A stretch of DNA of 64,000 bases from a beta proteobacterium AAP99 (GCA_001295775.1 LJIA01000017.1:1-64000); one strand, 5' to 3'; counted from the first letter of the stretch, positions 35,337-45,074 are shown. Numbers and translations: made by a program. Notes: generated by a model from the letters alone, not told the origin.

Positions 35337-36983
35337 ATGCAGGAAAACGAGGTGAACGGGATGGGTGGGGAACAATTCGACTGGCAGGCGCTGATGGGCG
35401 CGCAATTGGGCGGCATGGCGCTGCCCAAGCTCGATACGGCACAGCTCATGGCCTGGCAGCAGCACTACCTGCAGGCCATGCTGGAAGGCCCCCGGGCTGC
35501 TGCGCAGGACCGCCGCTTTGCCCACAAGGCCTGGCAGGGCGGTGATCTGCATGCGCAGATGGCGGCCTGGTACGTGCTGCACAACGAGCACCTGAACGCC
35601 CTGCGTCAGATCCTCGCGGGCAGCGGCCACCAGGGCGAGCAGGCCGCCTTCATGATGGAGCAGTGGCTGGCGGCCATGGCGCCATCGAACTACCTGCCCT
35701 TCAACCCGGAAGCGCTGGAGCTGGCCAAGCAGACCAACGGCGCCAGCCTGCAGCAGGGTCTGGCCAATCTGCTGGCGGACCTGCAGCAGGGCCGCATCAG
35801 CCAGACGGACGAAAGCGTCTTCGAGGTCGGCAAGAACGTGGCGACCACACCGGGCGATGTGGTCTTCGAGAACGACTTCATCCAGCTCATCCAATACCGG
35901 CCGACCACGCCCAAGGTGCATGCGCTGCCCTTCCTGCTGGTGCCGCCGGCAATCAACAAGTACTACATCCTGGATCTCCAGCCGGAGAACTCCCTGGTGA
36001 AGTACGCCGTGGATCAGGGGCACACCGTGTTTCTGGTCTCCTGGCGCAACCCACTGCCCGGCGAGGGCATGGAGCACGCCAGCTGGGACGACTACCTCAA
36101 CGAAGGCCCGGTGGACGCCATCAATGCCGTGCGCGCCATCACGGGCGCCGAGCAGATCAATGCCCTGGGCTTCTGCGTGGGCGGCACGCTGCTCGCCTCG
36201 GCACTGGCTGCGCTCGCGGCCAAGAAGCAGCGCCCGGTGGCGAGCCTGACCTTGCTCACCACGCTGCTGGACTTCACCGAGCCCGGCATCCTCGGCGTGT
36301 TCGTGGACGAAGCCCAGGTGGCGATGCGCGAGGCCCAGTTTGCCAATGGCGGCCTGATGCCCGCGCGCGATCTGAACAGCGCCTTCAGCGCGCTGCGGCC
36401 CAATGATCTGGTCTGGAACTACGTGGTCGGCAACTACCTGAAGGGTGAGCGGCCGCCGGCCTTTGATCTCCTGTACTGGAACTCCGACAGCACCAACCTC
36501 TCCGGTCCGATGTTTGCGCAGTATCTGCGCCGTCTGTACATCGACAACGCCCTGGCCATGGGCGAGCTGCACAGCCTGGGCGTGCGTCTGGATCTGTCGA
36601 ACATCGACGTGCCGACCTACGTCTACAGCAGCCGCGAAGATCACATCGTGCCCTGGGGTTCGGCCTACCAGTCTGCACAGGCCTTGCATGCGAAGGATCT
36701 GCGCTTTGTGCTCGGCGCCTCGGGCCACATTGCAGGCGTGATCAACCCCGCCAGCAAGAACAAGCGCAACTTCTGGGTGGGCCGCGCGGGCAAGCTGCCT
36801 GCCAAGGCAGACGACTGGTTTGAAGCCGCCACCGAGAAGCCCGGCAGCTGGTGGCCGGACTGGGCCGCATGGCTGAGCAAGCACGGGGGTGGCATGAAGC
36901 CTGCTCCGAAGAAAACCGGCAGCACCAAGTTTCCGGCCATCGAGCCTGCGCCTGGCCGGTACGTCAAGGTCCGCGCCATCTGA
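35337..36983 (+). CDS. phaC: Class I poly(3-hydroxyalkanoate) synthase PhaC
   Basis: A 548-residue synthase with the alpha/beta-hydrolase lipase-like box GFCVGG, Cys280 as nucleophile, D435 in SREDHIVPW and H464 in GASGHIAGVINP. It uses 3-hydroxyacyl-CoA to extend the polyester of storage granules, releasing CoA. Similarity to Ralstonia/Cupriavidus PhaC runs through most of the protein, including YILDLQPENSLVKYAVDQGHTVFLVSWRNP and the C-terminal EPAPGRYVK. A start at 35361 with GAGG upstream is also possible. It is followed after about 80 bases by phaB. No phaA (ketothiolase) gene is nearby. Confidence 0.95.
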   Translation: MQENEVNGMGGEQFDWQALMGAQLGGMALPKLDTAQLMAWQQHYLQAMLEGPRAAAQDRRFAHKAWQGGDLHAQMAAWYVLHNEHLNALRQILAGSGHQGEQAAFMMEQWLAAMAPSNYLPFNPEALELAKQTNGASLQQGLANLLADLQQGRISQTDESVFEVGKNVATTPGDVVFENDFIQLIQYRPTTPKVHALPFLLVPPAINKYYILDLQPENSLVKYAVDQGHTVFLVSWRNPLPGEGMEHASWDDYLNEGPVDAINAVRAITGAEQINALGFCVGGTLLASALAALAAKKQRPVASLTLLTTLLDFTEPGILGVFVDEAQVAMREAQFANGGLMPARDLNSAFSALRPNDLVWNYVVGNYLKGERPPAFDLLYWNSDSTNLSGPMFAQYLRRLYIDNALAMGELHSLGVRLDLSNIDVPTYVYSSREDHIVPWGSAYQSAQALHAKDLRFVLGASGHIAGVINPASKNKRNFWVGRAGKLPAKADDWFEAATEKPGSWWPDWAAWLSKHGGGMKPAPKKTGSTKFPAIEPAPGRYVKVRAI

Positions 36984-37062
36984 CCCGCGGGGCACTTGAA
37001 CCAGAACGACCCCAACGCGCGGCGCCGCCGTGCACAGACAGACTCAACAAGGAGGAGACAGC

Positions 37063-37800
37063 ATGACGCAGAAGGTGGCATACGTAACGGGAGGCATGGG
37101 CGGCATCGGCACGGCGATCTGCCGCAAGCTGCATGACATGGGCTACAAGGTCATCGCCGGTTGCGGCCCGAGCCGAGACTTCAACAAGTGGCTCGGCGAG
37201 CAGTCCGCGCAGGGCTACACCTTCTATGCCTCCGTGGGCAACGTGTCCGACTGGGACAGCACCAAGGCCGCCTTCGACAAGGTCAAGGCCGAGCACGGCA
37301 CCATCAGCATCCTGGTCAACAACGCCGGCATCACGCGCGACGGCGTGTTCCGCAAGATGAGCCTGGATGACTGGCGCGCGGTAATCGACACCAACCTCAA
37401 CAGCCTGTTCTGCGTCACCAAGCAGGTGATCGACGGCATGCTGGACCAGGGCTGGGGCCGCATCATCAACATCAGCTCGGTGAACGGCGAGAAGGGTCAG
37501 TTCGGCCAGACCAACTACTCCGCCGCCAAGGCCGGCATGCACGGCTTCACCATGGCGCTGGCGCAGGAAGTGGCCAGCAAGGGCGTCACGGTCAACACCG
37601 TCAGCCCCGGCTACATCGCCACCGACATGGTCATGGCCGTCAAGGAAGAAGTGCGCGAGAAGATCATCGCCACCATCCCCGTCAAGCGCCTGGGCCGCGC
37701 CGAGGAGATCGCCTCCATCTGCGGCTGGCTCACCACCGATGACGCCGGCTACTCCACGGGTGCAGACTTCTCCTGCAACGGCGGATTGCACATGGGGTGA
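37063..37800 (+). CDS. phaB: Acetoacetyl-CoA reductase PhaB
   Basis: A 245-residue short-chain dehydrogenase with the cofactor loop TGGMGGIG, the NNAG motif at VNNAGITRDG, ISSVNGEKGQFGQTNYSAAKAG with catalytic Y152 and K156, and the C-terminal GGLHMG. It reduces acetoacetyl-CoA to (R)-3-hydroxybutyryl-CoA with NADPH, feeding PhaC. AAGGAGG precedes the ATG. phaC is upstream on the same strand. Confidence 0.95.
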   Translation: MTQKVAYVTGGMGGIGTAICRKLHDMGYKVIAGCGPSRDFNKWLGEQSAQGYTFYASVGNVSDWDSTKAAFDKVKAEHGTISILVNNAGITRDGVFRKMSLDDWRAVIDTNLNSLFCVTKQVIDGMLDQGWGRIINISSVNGEKGQFGQTNYSAAKAGMHGFTMALAQEVASKGVTVNTVSPGYIATDMVMAVKEEVREKIIATIPVKRLGRAEEIASICGWLTTDDAGYSTGADFSCNGGLHMG

Positions 37801-38293
37801 AGCAGGGGTTTCGGCGAGCATTGCTGAGGCGGGGGTTTCGTGGAGCATTGCTCCACGCCCGCCGAAGAGGCCGGACGTGCCAGTCCGGCCCCCGGCCCGC
37901 CGCCTGCTGAACGACGAGCACGTACTCGTGCGAGGCTCGTTACACCAATCGCATAGTTCTGACTCTCGCCCGGCCCCAAGCCGGGCGAGTCGCTTTCATT
38001 GGCGTGAGCTGCACGAGACGAAAACAGTCGAATTTGGCTGAATCAGTGTGCCCAGGCATCTATCCAGAAACACACACCCACCAAGCGGAAGCTGCTCGTC
38101 GTCCCTCCATCAAAAGCGCTATTCCGGCCACTACAGAGCAGTCAGTCTCCCCCCAGCCACACCCCATGCTGCACCGCCCAAGTGCAGTGCAAAAAACTCC
38201 ATACAATCGTCCCGAACATCTGCTGGACAACGCGTCAGGCACGCCGCGCTCTTGCACAGCAGCGAAGCACTGCAACATTCCGGAGACAGGTTC
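37801..38293. other. Gap with tandem repeat, hairpin and terminator between phaB and phaR
   Basis: Two imperfect units of about 27 bases, starting at 37805 and 37832 (GGGGTTTCGGCGAGCATTGC-like), lie just after phaB. The second holds the hairpin CGTGGAGCA-T-TGCTCCACG (37839-37857). A stronger terminator-like hairpin follows at 37965. The rest holds no gene. Confidence 0.6.
37965..37989 (+). terminator. Terminator-like hairpin after phaB
   Basis: Arms CTCGCCCGGC and GCCGGGCGAG are perfect over 10 bp with a 5-base loop, then TCGCTTTC. It should end the phaC-phaB transcript, leaving phaR on its own promoter. Confidence 0.7.
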
Positions 38294-38872
38294 ATGGCCA
38301 CATCGCGTTCAGGGTCTTCCAGCAAGTCGTCGCAGCAGCGGCTGATCAAGAAGTACCCCAACCGTCGTCTGTACGACACCCAGACCAGCACCTACATCAC
38401 GCTGGACGACGTCAAGCAGCTGGTGATCAACAACGAGGTCTTCAGCGTGGTGGACGCCAAGTCCAACGAGGACCTGACCCGCTCGATCCTGCTGCAGATC
38501 ATCCTGGAGGAGGAAGCGGGCGGCGCGCCGATGTTCTCGGCCCCGGTGCTGGCCAACATCATCCGCTTCTACGGCCACGCCATGCAGGGCGTGATGGGCC
38601 CCTTCCTGGAGAAGAACATCACCACCTTCCTGGAGATCCAGAACAAGTTCCAGGAGCAGTCCAAGGCCATGTACAACGGCAAGCAGTTCGGCCCCGAGGC
38701 CTGGGCGCAGTTCATGAGCGGCCAGGCGCCGATGCTGCAAAGCATGATGAGCCAGTACATCGAGCAGTCCAAGAACGTGTTCGTGCAGATGCAGGAGCAG
38801 ATGCAGAACCAGACGAAGTCGATGTTCGGGAATTTTCCCTTTCCTCCCGGCGGCAACCCGCCCGGAAAGTGA
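38294..38872 (+). CDS. phaR: PHA accumulation repressor PhaR
   Basis: A 192-residue protein with the PhaR N-terminal DNA-binding domain (QRLIKKYPNRRLYDTQTSTYITLDDVKQLVINNEVFSVVDAKSNEDLTRSILLQIILEEE). A helical region follows, then a Gln/Met-rich end (QYIEQSKNVFVQMQEQMQNQTKSMFGNF). PhaR binds promoters of phasin and phaR itself, and lets go when polymer granules sequester it. The ATG is preceded by GGAGACAGG. Its position next to phaB is conserved in Burkholderiales. Confidence 0.9.
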   Translation: MATSRSGSSSKSSQQRLIKKYPNRRLYDTQTSTYITLDDVKQLVINNEVFSVVDAKSNEDLTRSILLQIILEEEAGGAPMFSAPVLANIIRFYGHAMQGVMGPFLEKNITTFLEIQNKFQEQSKAMYNGKQFGPEAWAQFMSGQAPMLQSMMSQYIEQSKNVFVQMQEQMQNQTKSMFGNFPFPPGGNPPGK

Positions 38873-38938
38873 TCACCCGGCACAGCTCGCAGCCCCCCCG
38901 CCGCTAAACTGGCGGTTTCGAGCTAAAGCGGTGATGCT

Positions 38939-40306
38939 GTGAGCCAAGACAACTCGCAACCCACGCAGGCAGCGCCTCGCGTGGGTTTTGTTTCTCTGGG
39001 GTGCCCCAAGGCGCTGGTGGATTCAGAGATCATCCTGACTCAGCTGCGGGCCGAGGGTTATGAGACCTCCAAGACCTACGAGAACGCCGATCTGGTGATC
39101 GTGAACACCTGCGGCTTCATTGATGACGCCGTCCGCGAAAGCCTGGACACCATCGGCGAGGCGCTGGCCGCCAATGGCAAGGTGATCGTCACCGGCTGCC
39201 TGGGCGCCAAGGCCGACAAGGACACCGGCGAGAACCTCGTGGCCAAGGTGCATCCCAAGGTGCTGGCCGTCACTGGCCCGCACGCGGCCGATGAAGTCAT
39301 GGGCCATGTGCATACGCACCTGCCCAAGCCGCACGATCCCTTTATCGATCTGGTGCCCGAAGCAGGTGTGAAGCTCACGCCCAAGCACTACGCATACCTG
39401 AAGATTTCCGAGGGCTGCAACCACCGCTGCACCTTCTGCATCATCCCCAGCATGCGCGGCGATCTGGTCAGCCGCCCGATTGGCGAGGTGATGCGCGAGG
39501 CCGAGGCCCTGGTCAAGGGTGGCGTGAAGGAGCTGCTGGTCATCAGCCAGGACACCTCCGCCTACGGCGTGGACGTGAAGTACCGCACGGACTTCGTGGG
39601 CGGCCGCCCGGTCAAGACGCGCATGACCGAGTTGTGCGAGGAGCTGTCCAAGCTCGGCGTGTGGGTGCGCCTGCACTACGTGTACCCGTACCCGCATGTG
39701 GACGAGGTGCTGCCGCTGATGGCGGAGGGCAAAATCCTGCCCTACCTGGACGTGCCCTTCCAGCACAGCCACCCGGACGTGCTCAAGCGCATGAAACGCC
39801 CCGCAAGCGGCGAGAAGAATATCGAGCGCATCCGCCGCTGGCGCGAGATCTGCCCGGAACTCACCATCCGCTCCACCTTCATTGCCGGCTTCCCGGGTGA
39901 GACGGAAGCCGAGTTCCAGCACCTGCTGGACTTTCTGGAAGAGGCGCAGCTCGACCGCGTGGGCTGCTTTGCCTACAGCGAAGTGGAGGGCGCCACGGCC
40001 AACAGCATCGAAGGCATGGTGCCCCAGGCGCTGCGCGAGGAGCGCCGCGCGCGCTTCATGGAAGCCCAGGCGCGCATCTCCGCCGCGCGGCTGCAGCGCT
40101 TCGTGGGCCGCGCGCTCAAGGTGCTTGTGGATCAGGCCACGGCGCAGGGCGGCATGGGCCGCAGCTTCGCCGATGCGCCGGAGATTGACGGCGTGGTGCA
40201 CATCGCCCCGCCGGATCGCCCCAGCCGCAAGTACCGCGTGGGCGACATCGTCTCGGTGCGCATCCACAGTGCGGACGAGCATGATCTCGCGGGCGACCCG
40301 GTTTAA
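38939..40306 (+). CDS. rimO: Ribosomal protein S12 methylthiotransferase RimO
   Basis: A 455-residue radical SAM enzyme. The N-terminal UPF0004 domain has [16 protein letters not shown] and NTCGFIDDA. The SAM triad is C160-x3-C164-x2-C167 ([15 protein letters not shown]). A TRAM-like C-terminal domain ([24 protein letters not shown]) follows. RimO adds a methylthio group to Asp88 of ribosomal protein S12. MiaB-type tRNA enzymes have a different N-terminal signature. The start is a GTG. No cotranscribed neighbour is apparent. Confidence 0.95.
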   Translation: MSQDNSQPTQAAPRVGFVSLGCPKALVDSEIILTQLRAEGYETSKTYENADLVIVNTCGFIDDAVRESLDTIGEALAANGKVIVTGCLGAKADKDTGENLVAKVHPKVLAVTGPHAADEVMGHVHTHLPKPHDPFIDLVPEAGVKLTPKHYAYLKISEGCNHRCTFCIIPSMRGDLVSRPIGEVMREAEALVKGGVKELLVISQDTSAYGVDVKYRTDFVGGRPVKTRMTELCEELSKLGVWVRLHYVYPYPHVDEVLPLMAEGKILPYLDVPFQHSHPDVLKRMKRPASGEKNIERIRRWREICPELTIRSTFIAGFPGETEAEFQHLLDFLEEAQLDRVGCFAYSEVEGATANSIEGMVPQALREERRARFMEAQARISAARLQRFVGRALKVLVDQATAQGGMGRSFADAPEIDGVVHIAPPDRPSRKYRVGDIVSVRIHSADEHDLAGDPV

Positions 40307-40380
40307 GGCTGCGGGAAGGTGTTTTCAGGCCGCTGGCCGCTGAATCTGGCCGAAATCAACCTATTTCCGCCTGAATTTGG

Positions 40381-40422
40381 CTTGATGATGGCTGAAGATG
40401 CGCGCCAGACAAGCGGAAAGGC
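40381..40422 (-). repeat. Dispersed two-hairpin repeat, copy H
   Basis: Reverse orientation. Core GCGCGCCAGACAAGCGG at 40400-40416 followed by AAAGGCGC. The second hairpin is only partly conserved. Confidence 0.75.
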
Positions 40423-40488
40423 GCTTTGACCGCAATCCATCTGTCTCTGTCCGAAATTGATGGATTTCGATTCCGGGTGATTCGCGGA

Positions 40489-41790
40489 TCAGTGATGCTT
40501 GGCCGACCCGATCAGGCGATCCAGGTTCGGGTCTGCGCGATGGTTGGCGCGGTTCCAGGCCATGATGGCCAGCATCAGGCCGGCGACCAGCAGGCCGTAG
40601 ATGATGATGATGGTGTTCACGTGCAGGTTCAGGCCCAGCAGCAGTGAATAGGCCGCCACCATCACGAGGATGTTCAGCTGCTCGTTGAAGTTCTGCACGG
40701 CGATCGAATGCCCGGCAGACAGCAGCACATGGCCGCGGTGCTGCAGCAGCGCGTTCATCGGCACCACAAAGAAGCCGCCCAGGCCGCCCACCACGATCAG
40801 CAGCGCATAGACGAAGGGCATGTTCGTGGCGAGCGGCATGAGCATCACCACCAGTCCCATCGCAATGCCTACGGGCAGCACCGCCAGCGCGCGTTTGAGC
40901 GTGACGTACTTGCCGGCGATCACGGCACCGACGATCGTGCCCAGCGCCGCCACGCCCATCAGGATGCTCGCCTGGTTCAGCGGGAGCCCGAGGTGCTGGC
41001 GGCCCCACTCGATCACGATCAGCTGCAGCGTGGCGCCGGCGCCCCAGAACAACGTGGTCACGGCCAGCGAGATCTGGCCCAGCTTGTCGTTCCAGAGCGT
41101 GCGCACGCAATGGGCAAATTCGTTGACCAGCTTGACCGGGTTGCGCTCCTGCCTGGGGTAGCGCGCCCCGGTATCCGGGATGGCGAGGTTGAAGCCCGCT
41201 GCAATGCCATAGAGCACCATGATCACGCAGATGGCGGCCTCCGGTGGCGTGTCGATGCCGGTGTTGATGCCCGGCAGATCGAAGGACAGCAGCATGGCCG
41301 AGACCTTCGGGCTGATCAGCACGCCGCCGAGTACCGTGCCGAAGATGATGGACAGCACCGTCAGCGCCTCGATCCAGCCATTGCCCTTGACCAGATCTTC
41401 GGCTGGCAGCAGTTCAGTGAGGATGCCGTACTTGGCCGGCGAGTAGGCCGCAGCCCCCACGCCCACCAGCGCGTAGGCCAGAAACACCACGTACTCGCCC
41501 TGCAGGCCGGTCATGCCGAAGGCGTCATAGAAGAACATCAGCGCGCAGCCGGCGATCTTGACCAGATTGGTCTGGAACATTACGCGGCCCTTGGGCCTGG
41601 AGTCTGCGTAGGCGCCCACGAAGGCGGCCAGCAGCACATAAGACAGCGCAAACACCCACTTGACCATGGGCGTCATCCAGGCGGGGCCCTGGAGCTGCAT
41701 GATGAGGGCGATGGCAGCGATGAACAGCGCGTTGTCAGCCAGGGAGCTGAAGAACTGCGCGGCCATGATGGTGTAGAAGCCGCGTTTCAT
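40489..41790 (-). CDS. lplT: Lysophospholipid transporter LplT-like (MFS)
   Basis: A 433-residue protein with about 12 membrane helices; segments such as MKRGFYTIMAAQFFSSLADNALFIAAIALIMQ, GVGAAAYSPAKYGILTELLPAEDLVKGNGWIEALTVLSIIFG and AAGFNLAIPDTGARY are close to E. coli LplT. LplT flips lysophospholipids across the inner membrane for re-acylation by Aas. The Aas gene is not in the window. The start at 41790 begins the first helix; an upstream ATG at 41883 would add a 31-residue extension without conserved features. Confidence 0.8.
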   Translation of the reverse strand: MKRGFYTIMAAQFFSSLADNALFIAAIALIMQLQGPAWMTPMVKWVFALSYVLLAAFVGAYADSRPKGRVMFQTNLVKIAGCALMFFYDAFGMTGLQGEYVVFLAYALVGVGAAAYSPAKYGILTELLPAEDLVKGNGWIEALTVLSIIFGTVLGGVLISPKVSAMLLSFDLPGINTGIDTPPEAAICVIMVLYGIAAGFNLAIPDTGARYPRQERNPVKLVNEFAHCVRTLWNDKLGQISLAVTTLFWGAGATLQLIVIEWGRQHLGLPLNQASILMGVAALGTIVGAVIAGKYVTLKRALAVLPVGIAMGLVVMLMPLATNMPFVYALLIVVGGLGGFFVVPMNALLQHRGHVLLSAGHSIAVQNFNEQLNILVMVAAYSLLLGLNLHVNTIIIIYGLLVAGLMLAIMAWNRANHRADPNLDRLIGSAKHH

Positions 41791-42025
41791 GCGTGTGCGA
41801 AGGTCTCCATGGCCGGCAGCGTGGCCGCTGCTCGGGCGGGCTGGGCGCCTGATCGCCTTGCGCGCCGCGCGAATGCGCGCCACACAGCCCTGTTGTTTTG
41901 CTCGGCTAATGTTATGCCAAGCATCCCTTCGCCTCGCTGACAGGCTGACGCACTTCGTCCATGACAGTGCGGCTGCGGTCGGTGCGGCTCTTCAACTTGC
42001 CTTTCACCGCTGCACCCCTGCCCAG

Positions 42026-42550
42026 ATGAACTTCACCGCCGCCCACGCTGCACCCGACGACTTGACCCCTTCGGCACATGCCGCAGGCACTTTCGATCTC
42101 GCTGCCCTGGCCGGGCGCGTCGGCCAGACCCTGGTCGTCAGCGACTGGTTCGCCATCGACCAGCCGCGCGTGAACGCCTTTGCGGAAGCCACCGAAGATC
42201 GGCAGTGGATTCACGTCGACGCCGAACGCGCCGCCGCCGGGCCGTTTGGCAGCACGGTGGTGCACGGCTTCCTCACGCTCTCCGTGATCCCCATGTTCTT
42301 CGAGCAGAGCTTTCCGATGCAGCAGCTCAAGCTTGGCGTGAACTACGGTCTGGACCGCGTGCGCTTTCCCGCGCCGCTGCCGGTGGGCAAGCGCATCCGC
42401 GCCCACTTCAAGCTGCTGGAGCTCCACCCTGTGGCCGCGCTGCCGCCCGCCACGCAGGGCGCCCAGCTCAAGTTCGAGGTGACGATCGAGGCCGAAGGCG
42501 CGGCCAAGCCGGTGTGTGTGTCTGAGCCGATTGTGCGGTGGTACCTCTAG
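42026..42550 (+). CDS. MaoC-like (R)-enoyl-CoA hydratase/dehydratase
   Basis: A 174-residue hot-dog-fold protein with the MaoC pattern: DWFAIDQPRVNAFAEATEDRQWIHVDAERA, FGSTVVHGFLTLSVIPMFFE and LKLGVNYGLDRVRFPAPLPVGKRIRAHFKLLEL. The D and H of AEATEDRQWIHVD are the expected catalytic pair. MaoC/PhaJ-type enzymes hydrate trans-2-enoyl-CoA to (R)-3-hydroxyacyl-CoA, so it could supply PHA monomers to PhaC about 5 kb upstream. That link is an inference. Confidence 0.8.
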   Translation: MNFTAAHAAPDDLTPSAHAAGTFDLAALAGRVGQTLVVSDWFAIDQPRVNAFAEATEDRQWIHVDAERAAAGPFGSTVVHGFLTLSVIPMFFEQSFPMQQLKLGVNYGLDRVRFPAPLPVGKRIRAHFKLLELHPVAALPPATQGAQLKFEVTIEAEGAAKPVCVSEPIVRWYL

Positions 42551-42562
42551 GGGCGGCAGAAC

Positions 42563-43738
42563 TCACTGCGCCAGCGACCCATCCTTGCGCATCATCGCCA
42601 GATCCGCGAACTCGGTGCCGCGCACCGGGAAGCGGGTGTAGTCGAAGCTGACGCCGCCCACGTCGATGACCTTGGTGGCGGTGCCGCGGGACAAGGCGTC
42701 GGCCACGTCGCCGCCGGTGCGCAGGCGTTCCACCACGAGGCGGGCGGCGATGAAGCCTTCCAGTGCGGCGTGGGTGGGCGCTTCGGCGAAGTACTTGTTG
42801 AAGAGGGTGCGGAACTCGCGCACCACGGCCAGGGACCCGCGCGTGGGGTCGGGCACGGCCTGGGAGAGCACGGCGCCTTGCAGGCGCGGCGTGGGGAAGA
42901 GGCCGCCCAGCGTGACAGGGTTCACGAGCGAGGGGCCGACGACGAGGGTGCCGGGCTGGCGGTCCGTGATGGCGTTGTAGATCTCGCCGTACTCCAGACT
43001 GTCCGCCAGCACCAGCACGGCCTGTGCGCCGCTGGCCTGCACCTGATTGAGCGCGGCGGTGCGCGCCGGGTTGGCGGAGGCGTTCGCTCCTGAGTTGGCC
43101 ACACTTGCGGGCCACACCACCAGCGGCACATTGCTGCCCGCGGTCTGTGTCAATTGCTGGCGCAGCGTGTCGCGCAGCGCGGGCGCCACTTCGGCGGGCG
43201 TCAGCAGGGCGAAGCGTGTCACGCCCATGTTGCGCAGCTGACGGATGGCGCCGGCAAATTCCTGCGCGTAGCTGGCGCGAGAGAACTGCACGTTGCAGTT
43301 GGCCGGCGCATCGACGCCGGCCAGGGGGCTGACGATCGGCACACCGCTCTTCTGGACCTGCGGGTCTGCGCACAGGGCCGTCAGTGCCGCGTCGCTGGGC
43401 AGGCCGAAGAGCAGGGCGGGGCGATCGTCGGCCAGCATGGCACGCGCGGCGGTGAGCGTGGCGTTGGCGTCCGTGCCGGTGGTGGCGCGCTGCACGACCT
43501 CGATGCGGCGGCTGCCGAGGAGGCGGCGTGCATTGGCTTCGTCAAACCAGGTCTTGGCGCCGGCGAAGAAGTCCCGGCTGTGCTCGGCAAAGGCGCCGGA
43601 GCGGTCGGTCACGATGCCGATGCGTACCGTGGGCCGCGACTCGCCCTGGGCGTGGGCGGCTGGCGTGAAGGGGGTGCCAAGCAGGCTGGCGCAAAGCGCC
43701 AGGGCGAGCGAGGCCCGCGCAAGGAGGAGGTGCGACAT
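42563..43738 (-). CDS. Periplasmic solute-binding protein (branched-chain amino acid type)
   Basis: A 391-residue protein with a signal peptide (MSHLLLARASLALALCASLL, ending near AHA) and the two-domain receptor-type fold of family 6 binding proteins: VRIGIVTDRSGAFAEHSRDFFAGAKTWFDEANA at the start, then LFGLPSDAALTAL and TRFALLTPAEVAPALRDTLRQQL. Such proteins capture amino acids or amides for an ABC importer. No permease or ATPase gene is adjacent. The promoter region carries a 6-bp inverted repeat at 43791. Confidence 0.8.
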   Translation of the reverse strand: MSHLLLARASLALALCASLLGTPFTPAAHAQGESRPTVRIGIVTDRSGAFAEHSRDFFAGAKTWFDEANARRLLGSRRIEVVQRATTGTDANATLTAARAMLADDRPALLFGLPSDAALTALCADPQVQKSGVPIVSPLAGVDAPANCNVQFSRASYAQEFAGAIRQLRNMGVTRFALLTPAEVAPALRDTLRQQLTQTAGSNVPLVVWPASVANSGANASANPARTAALNQVQASGAQAVLVLADSLEYGEIYNAITDRQPGTLVVGPSLVNPVTLGGLFPTPRLQGAVLSQAVPDPTRGSLAVVREFRTLFNKYFAEAPTHAALEGFIAARLVVERLRTGGDVADALSRGTATKVIDVGGVSFDYTRFPVRGTEFADLAMMRKDGSLAQ

Positions 43739-43790
43739 GATCCCGAACCGTTCTGTTGTGAATGTTTAGCAACATTTTGGTGCGGTGCCA

Positions 43791-43806
43791 TGTCACGTTT
43801 GTGACA
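43791..43806. promoter_or_regulatory. Inverted repeat in the promoter region of the solute-binding gene
   Basis: TGTCACGTTTGTGACA: 6-bp arms TGTCAC and GTGACA around GTTT, about 55 bases upstream of the ATG. It looks like an operator for a dimeric regulator; the regulator is not known. Confidence 0.45.
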
Positions 43807-43997
43807 GGTGCAGAGCCGAATTCGAGGGGTGCGTCAATGTCAATGCGACAGAATTGAGCATCAAATTCGGACGACTGATCTGAAAGCCAGAAAGACCACA
43901 AGAATGGCCAATGATATGCGGAAAGCCGTATTCAACGTCGAAGAGTTGAGTTGAAATCGGCCACATTAGCGAGCGGCTTGGGTTGGCGGATGTCTGA

Positions 43998-45074
43998 TCA
44001 AGCCGCTTTGCGTGCCGCGCGAACTGCGCTCGCCAGATCCTGCACTGCAGCAGCGTAGAAGAAGGAGCGGTTGTAGCGGGTGATGGCGTAGAAGTTGGGC
44101 GTGCCCACGCGGTACTCCGGCACCTCGTCGCCGGTCGGCAGATCCACCAGCAGAAAGCGCTCGTCGTCTGGCACGGGGTCTGTCGGCTGCACGCCCTGAG
44201 CGGTGAGCTGCTCCAGCGTGAAGCTGGGCAGCGGCCCGGCGGCGAGCATCTGCTTGATCTGGTCGGCGCTGCTGGCCACGCGGGCGGCCACGGCGATGGG
44301 CTGGTCAGTCTTCCAGCCGTGGTCGTTCAGATAGCGCGCGACTGAACCGATGGCGTCTGCCGGGCTCGCGCGCAGGTCGATGCGGCCGTCGCCATCGAAG
44401 TCGACCGCAAAACGGCGGATCGAGCTCGGAATGAACTGCGGGATGCCGATGGCGGCGGCAAACGAGCCCGCATAGGTGCCGTGCTGCAGGCCGTTCTCCT
44501 CGCACAGCAGCAGGTACTGGCCCAGCTCGCTCTTGTAGAGCTCCGCGCGGCGCAGGTAGTCAAAGGACAGGGTCATCAGCACATCCAGCACGCGGAAGTT
44601 GCCCATGTCCCGGCCGAAGATGGTTTCCACGCCGATGATGCCCACCACGATCTCCTGCGGCACACCGAAGCGCTCGCGTGCCTGATCGAGCCAGCGGGCG
44701 TTCTCGTCCCAGAACTTCAGCGCCGCGCGGATGCGGATCGGCTCCACGAAGCGGCTGCGATACACCTTCCAGGAGCGCTTGAAACCGGTGGGCGCCGGCT
44801 GCATGAGCCGGATGACCGTGTCATTGCTCTGCGCCGTGCCCAGCACGCCGAGGATGCGGTCCATGTCCCAGCCGCTGCTCTGCGCAAAGGCCTCCGCCCA
44901 GGCCTGCACTTCCGGTCGCCCGGCGTAGGGCGCAAATCCACTGCTGCTGGCAGGCGAGGCGGGCGGAATGACGGGCGCTGCGACCGAAGTGCCCTGAGCC
45001 CAGGCGGGCAGGGTGATGCCGCCCAGGCTGGCGGCTGCGGCGGCGCTCTGGCCGAGGAAGTGTCTGCGGTTCAT
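43998..45074 (-). CDS. mltB: Lytic murein transglycosylase B
   Basis: A 358-residue protein with a Tat-like signal (MNRRHFLGQSAAAAASLGG). The MltB catalytic domain is PQEIVVGIIGVETIFGRDMGNFRVLDVLMTLSFDYLRRAELYKSELGQYLLL; the glutamate in GVETIFG is the catalytic acid. It continues with AAIGIPQFIPSSIRRFAVDFDGDGRIDL. It cleaves the MurNAc-GlcNAc bond forming 1,6-anhydroMurNAc, probably in the periplasm. Not clearly a lipoprotein, unlike E. coli MltB. Confidence 0.9.
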   Translation of the reverse strand: MNRRHFLGQSAAAAASLGGITLPAWAQGTSVAAPVIPPASPASSSGFAPYAGRPEVQAWAEAFAQSSGWDMDRILGVLGTAQSNDTVIRLMQPAPTGFKRSWKVYRSRFVEPIRIRAALKFWDENARWLDQARERFGVPQEIVVGIIGVETIFGRDMGNFRVLDVLMTLSFDYLRRAELYKSELGQYLLLCEENGLQHGTYAGSFAAAIGIPQFIPSSIRRFAVDFDGDGRIDLRASPADAIGSVARYLNDHGWKTDQPIAVAARVASSADQIKQMLAAGPLPSFTLEQLTAQGVQPTDPVPDDERFLLVDLPTGDEVPEYRVGTPNFYAITRYNRSFFYAAAVQDLASAVRAARKAA

